A stretch of 39,296 nt of DNA. Source: an uncultured Clostridia bacterium. GTDB taxonomy: Bacteria > Bacillota > Clostridia > Lachnospirales > Lachnospiraceae. Positions 37,480 through 39,296 of the stretch are shown here, piece by piece; the stretch's first letter is position 1, and each line of letters starts with the position of its first letter. The notes under the pieces were generated by a model. It was not told the DNA's origin. It did not search any database and was given only the letters and a program-made list of their open reading frames with translations. A program made the position numbers and the translations under genes. The DNA is taken from contig CANRWA010000035.1 of the NCBI GenBank assembly GCA_947643415.1, forward strand, positions 1-39,296, written 5' to 3'.

Positions 37480-39296
37480 GTTTGAGAGTCTTGTTAATTT
37501 AGAAGGGTGTAAAACCTCTGCTTATCCACCCGCCCGCCGCCTCGTGTTTGAGAGTCTTGTTAATTTAGAAGGGTGTAAAACGGATGGTCAGCTTAGTGAG
37601 GAATTTGCTAGTTTGAGAGTCTTGTTAATTTAGAAGGGTGTAAAACACTATTAAAACAAATTTTTAATCTATATCTGTTTGAGAGTCTTGTTAATTTAGA
37701 AGGGTGTAAAACGGTTTTTTTCCCAGATCAATGTCTGCGCCTGTTTGAGAGTCTTGTTAATTTAGAAGGGTGTAAAACTGCCGTTGATGACTTGTAAACT
37801 GGTCCCCCGTTTGAGAGTCTTGTTAATTTAGAAGGGTGTAAAACGAAAGCAAGCTGACAGACGTACAGGAAGAAGTTTGAGAGTCTTGTTAATTTAGAAG
37901 GGTGTAAAACAGTACAGCTATGATATTAAAATTGATTGAAGTTTGAGAGTCTTGTTAATTTAGAAGGGTGTAAAACACTCTTCCGTTACAAGTTTGCGAA
38001 ACAGCAGTTTGAGAGTCTTGTTAATTTAGAAGGGTGTAAAACATTGGTTAATTGAAATAGATGAAAGGATATGTTTGAGAGTCTTGTTAATTTAGAAGGG
38101 TGTAAAACAAGGTGCCCCAATAAATCTGTTGCATTGTAGTTTGAGAGTCTTGTTAATTTAGAAGGGTGTAAAACATCATGAAGAAAAGAAAGATCAGTTG
38201 ATGGGTTTGAGAGTCTTGTTAATTTAGAAGGGTGTAAAACTACAACTAATCTGCCGTTGCTTTAACCCAGGTTTGAGAGTCTTGTTAATTTAGAAGGGTG
38301 TAAAACTACAAAAATGAATCATACACCAATGAAATTGTTTGAGAGTCTTGTTAATTTAGAAGGGTGTAAAACAAGGGCGATAAATTCATTTATTTATGTA
38401 GGGTTTGAGAGTCTTGTTAATTTAGAAGGGTGTAAAACAAAAGTAAAGATTATTTATGATGTAAGTGAGTTTGAGAGTCTTGTTAATTTAGAAGAGTGTA
38501 AAACCCACACATGAGCAGGGAAGTAGATATAGGCGTTTGAGAGTCTTGTTAATTTAGAAGAGTGTAAAACATACTGTATTGTTTACCGGCTTAAACCTCA
38601 GTTTGAGAGTCTTGTTAATTTAGAAGAGTGTAAAACTTCTGACATGCAAACCACCTCCTAACCCTTGTTTGAGAGTCTTGTTAATTTAGAAGAGTGTAAA
38701 ACTTACTGCATGGTTTTCCAAAGGCACCTCTTGTTTGAGAGTCTTGTTAATTTAGAAGAGTGTAAAACGAACAGCTTGAATATAAAGGCAGAACATATGT
38801 TTGAGAGTCTTGTTAATTTAGAAGGGTGTAAAACAGTACCCAAAAGAAACGGGTTGTTCTTCATGTTTGAGAGTCTTGTTAATTTAGAAGGGTGTAAAAC
38901 AACAACGGTCCTGTCCTTGCCCTTGCTGGTGTTTGAGAGTCTTGTTAATTTAGAAGGGTGTAAAACCATCCCAAACTGCGTTCTGCTCAATATTGCGTTT
39001 GAGAGTCTTGTTAATTTAGAAGGGTGTAAAACGATTGGGGAGCCGGACTGGATCATCCTGCAGTTTGAGAGTCTTGTTAATTTAGAAGGGTGTAAAACCA
39101 TTGAAAAGGCGTTAAAGAAGATTGAGGAGTTTGAGAGTCTTGTTAATTTAGAAGGGTGTAAAACTACGCTTATAGCAGATGGAATAGTTTTAGGGTTTGA
39201 GAGTCTTGTTAATTTAGAAGGGTGTAAAACAGTAAGCACACCTTTAAAGGGAGAGGGCGGGTTTGAGAGTCTTGTTAATTTAGAAGGGTGTAAAAC
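37480..39296 (+). CRISPR. Type II-A CRISPR array, 28 repeats and 27 spacers, open at the window edge
   Basis: 36-bp repeats beginning GTTTGAGAGTCTTGTTAATT and ending GAAGGGTGTAAAAC recur every 66 bp from 37480; the last, at 39261-39296, coincides with the window end, so the array may continue. All spacers are 30 nt except the second (37582-37610, 29 nt). No two spacers look alike. Repeats 16-20 (starting 38469, 38535, 38601, 38667 and 38733) carry G to A at position 27; all others match the consensus. Repeat bases 9-20 pair with the tracrRNA anti-repeat. Confidence 0.99.

Noticed and set aside
38314-38514. Plus-strand open frame within the CRISPR array
   Set aside because: It only reads through repeats and spacers (the repeat is translated as FESLVNLEGCKT each time); no ribosome site.
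38703-39239. 178-codon minus-strand open frame within the CRISPR array
   Set aside because: It is a translation of the repeat unit (VLHPSKLTRLSN at each repeat), permitted because 66 bp is a multiple of three.
31524-39296. An entirely new CRISPR type
   Set aside because: Gene order, Csn2, Cas9 size, tracrRNA position and 36-bp repeats all match subtype II-A; novelty lies in details, not in type.

Overview
The window looks like a chromosomal segment of a low-to-moderate GC Firmicute, most likely a gut Lachnospiraceae (Clostridia). The basis is strong AGGAGG-type ribosome binding sites, a CIRCE/HrcA-controlled hrcA-grpE-dnaK-dnaJ operon, a Clostridia-type YtaF/DedA/L,D-transpeptidase set, CDP-glycerol polymer genes, LuxS, and a type II-A CRISPR-Cas locus. 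No rRNA, tRNA, insertion-sequence transposase or phage gene was seen. The genus is not resolved from sequence alone.

Layout. (1) 1-6.6 kb: heat-shock operon hrcA-grpE-dnaK-dnaJ behind a perfect CIRCE operator, overlapping a YitT/YczE-like membrane protein and mtnN. (2) 6.6-8.3 kb: enolase, whose Shine-Dalgarno lies inside a terminator-like hairpin, then a small convergent gene of unknown function. (3) 8.4-9.1 kb: a gene-free stretch filled by a roughly 580-bp imperfect inverted repeat, flanked by outward-facing promoters. (4) 9.1-12.1 kb: DHH phosphoesterase, lipoprotein alpha/beta-hydrolase and an AT-rich Ham1/RdgB-like gene. (5) 12.2-16 kb: a minus-strand calcium-type P-ATPase, YtaF-like and DedA membrane proteins. 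(6) 16-28.1 kb: L,D-transpeptidase, leuS, four tandem CDP-glycerol glycerophosphotransferase paralogues and luxS, all on the plus strand with short gaps. (7) 28.1-31.2 kb: two small co-translated proteins of unknown function (one Met-rich), a 200-bp hairpin element, a SprA-like HExxH protein, a solo relict of the repeat family from region 3, and a WYL-domain regulator. (8) 31.2-39.3 kb: a complete type II-A CRISPR-Cas system: divergent tracrRNA, cas9, cas1, cas2, csn2, a short leader with a recognisable anchor sequence, and an array of 28 repeats and 27 spacers that runs to the window edge.

How the parts work together. DnaK, DnaJ and GrpE form the chaperone cycle that HrcA represses. MtnN and LuxS catalyse successive steps of S-adenosylhomocysteine detoxification and AI-2 formation. 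The four glycerophosphotransferases probably build or decorate a polyol-phosphate surface polymer. Cas9 with tracrRNA and crRNA gives interference, and Cas1-Cas2-Csn2 with Cas9 gives spacer acquisition.

The least explained items are the giant palindrome and its relict copy, two other highly structured intergenic elements, a sharp base-composition break inside cas9 at the start of its C-terminal PAM-interacting region, a block of five consecutive variant CRISPR repeats, and the Met-rich gene pair.
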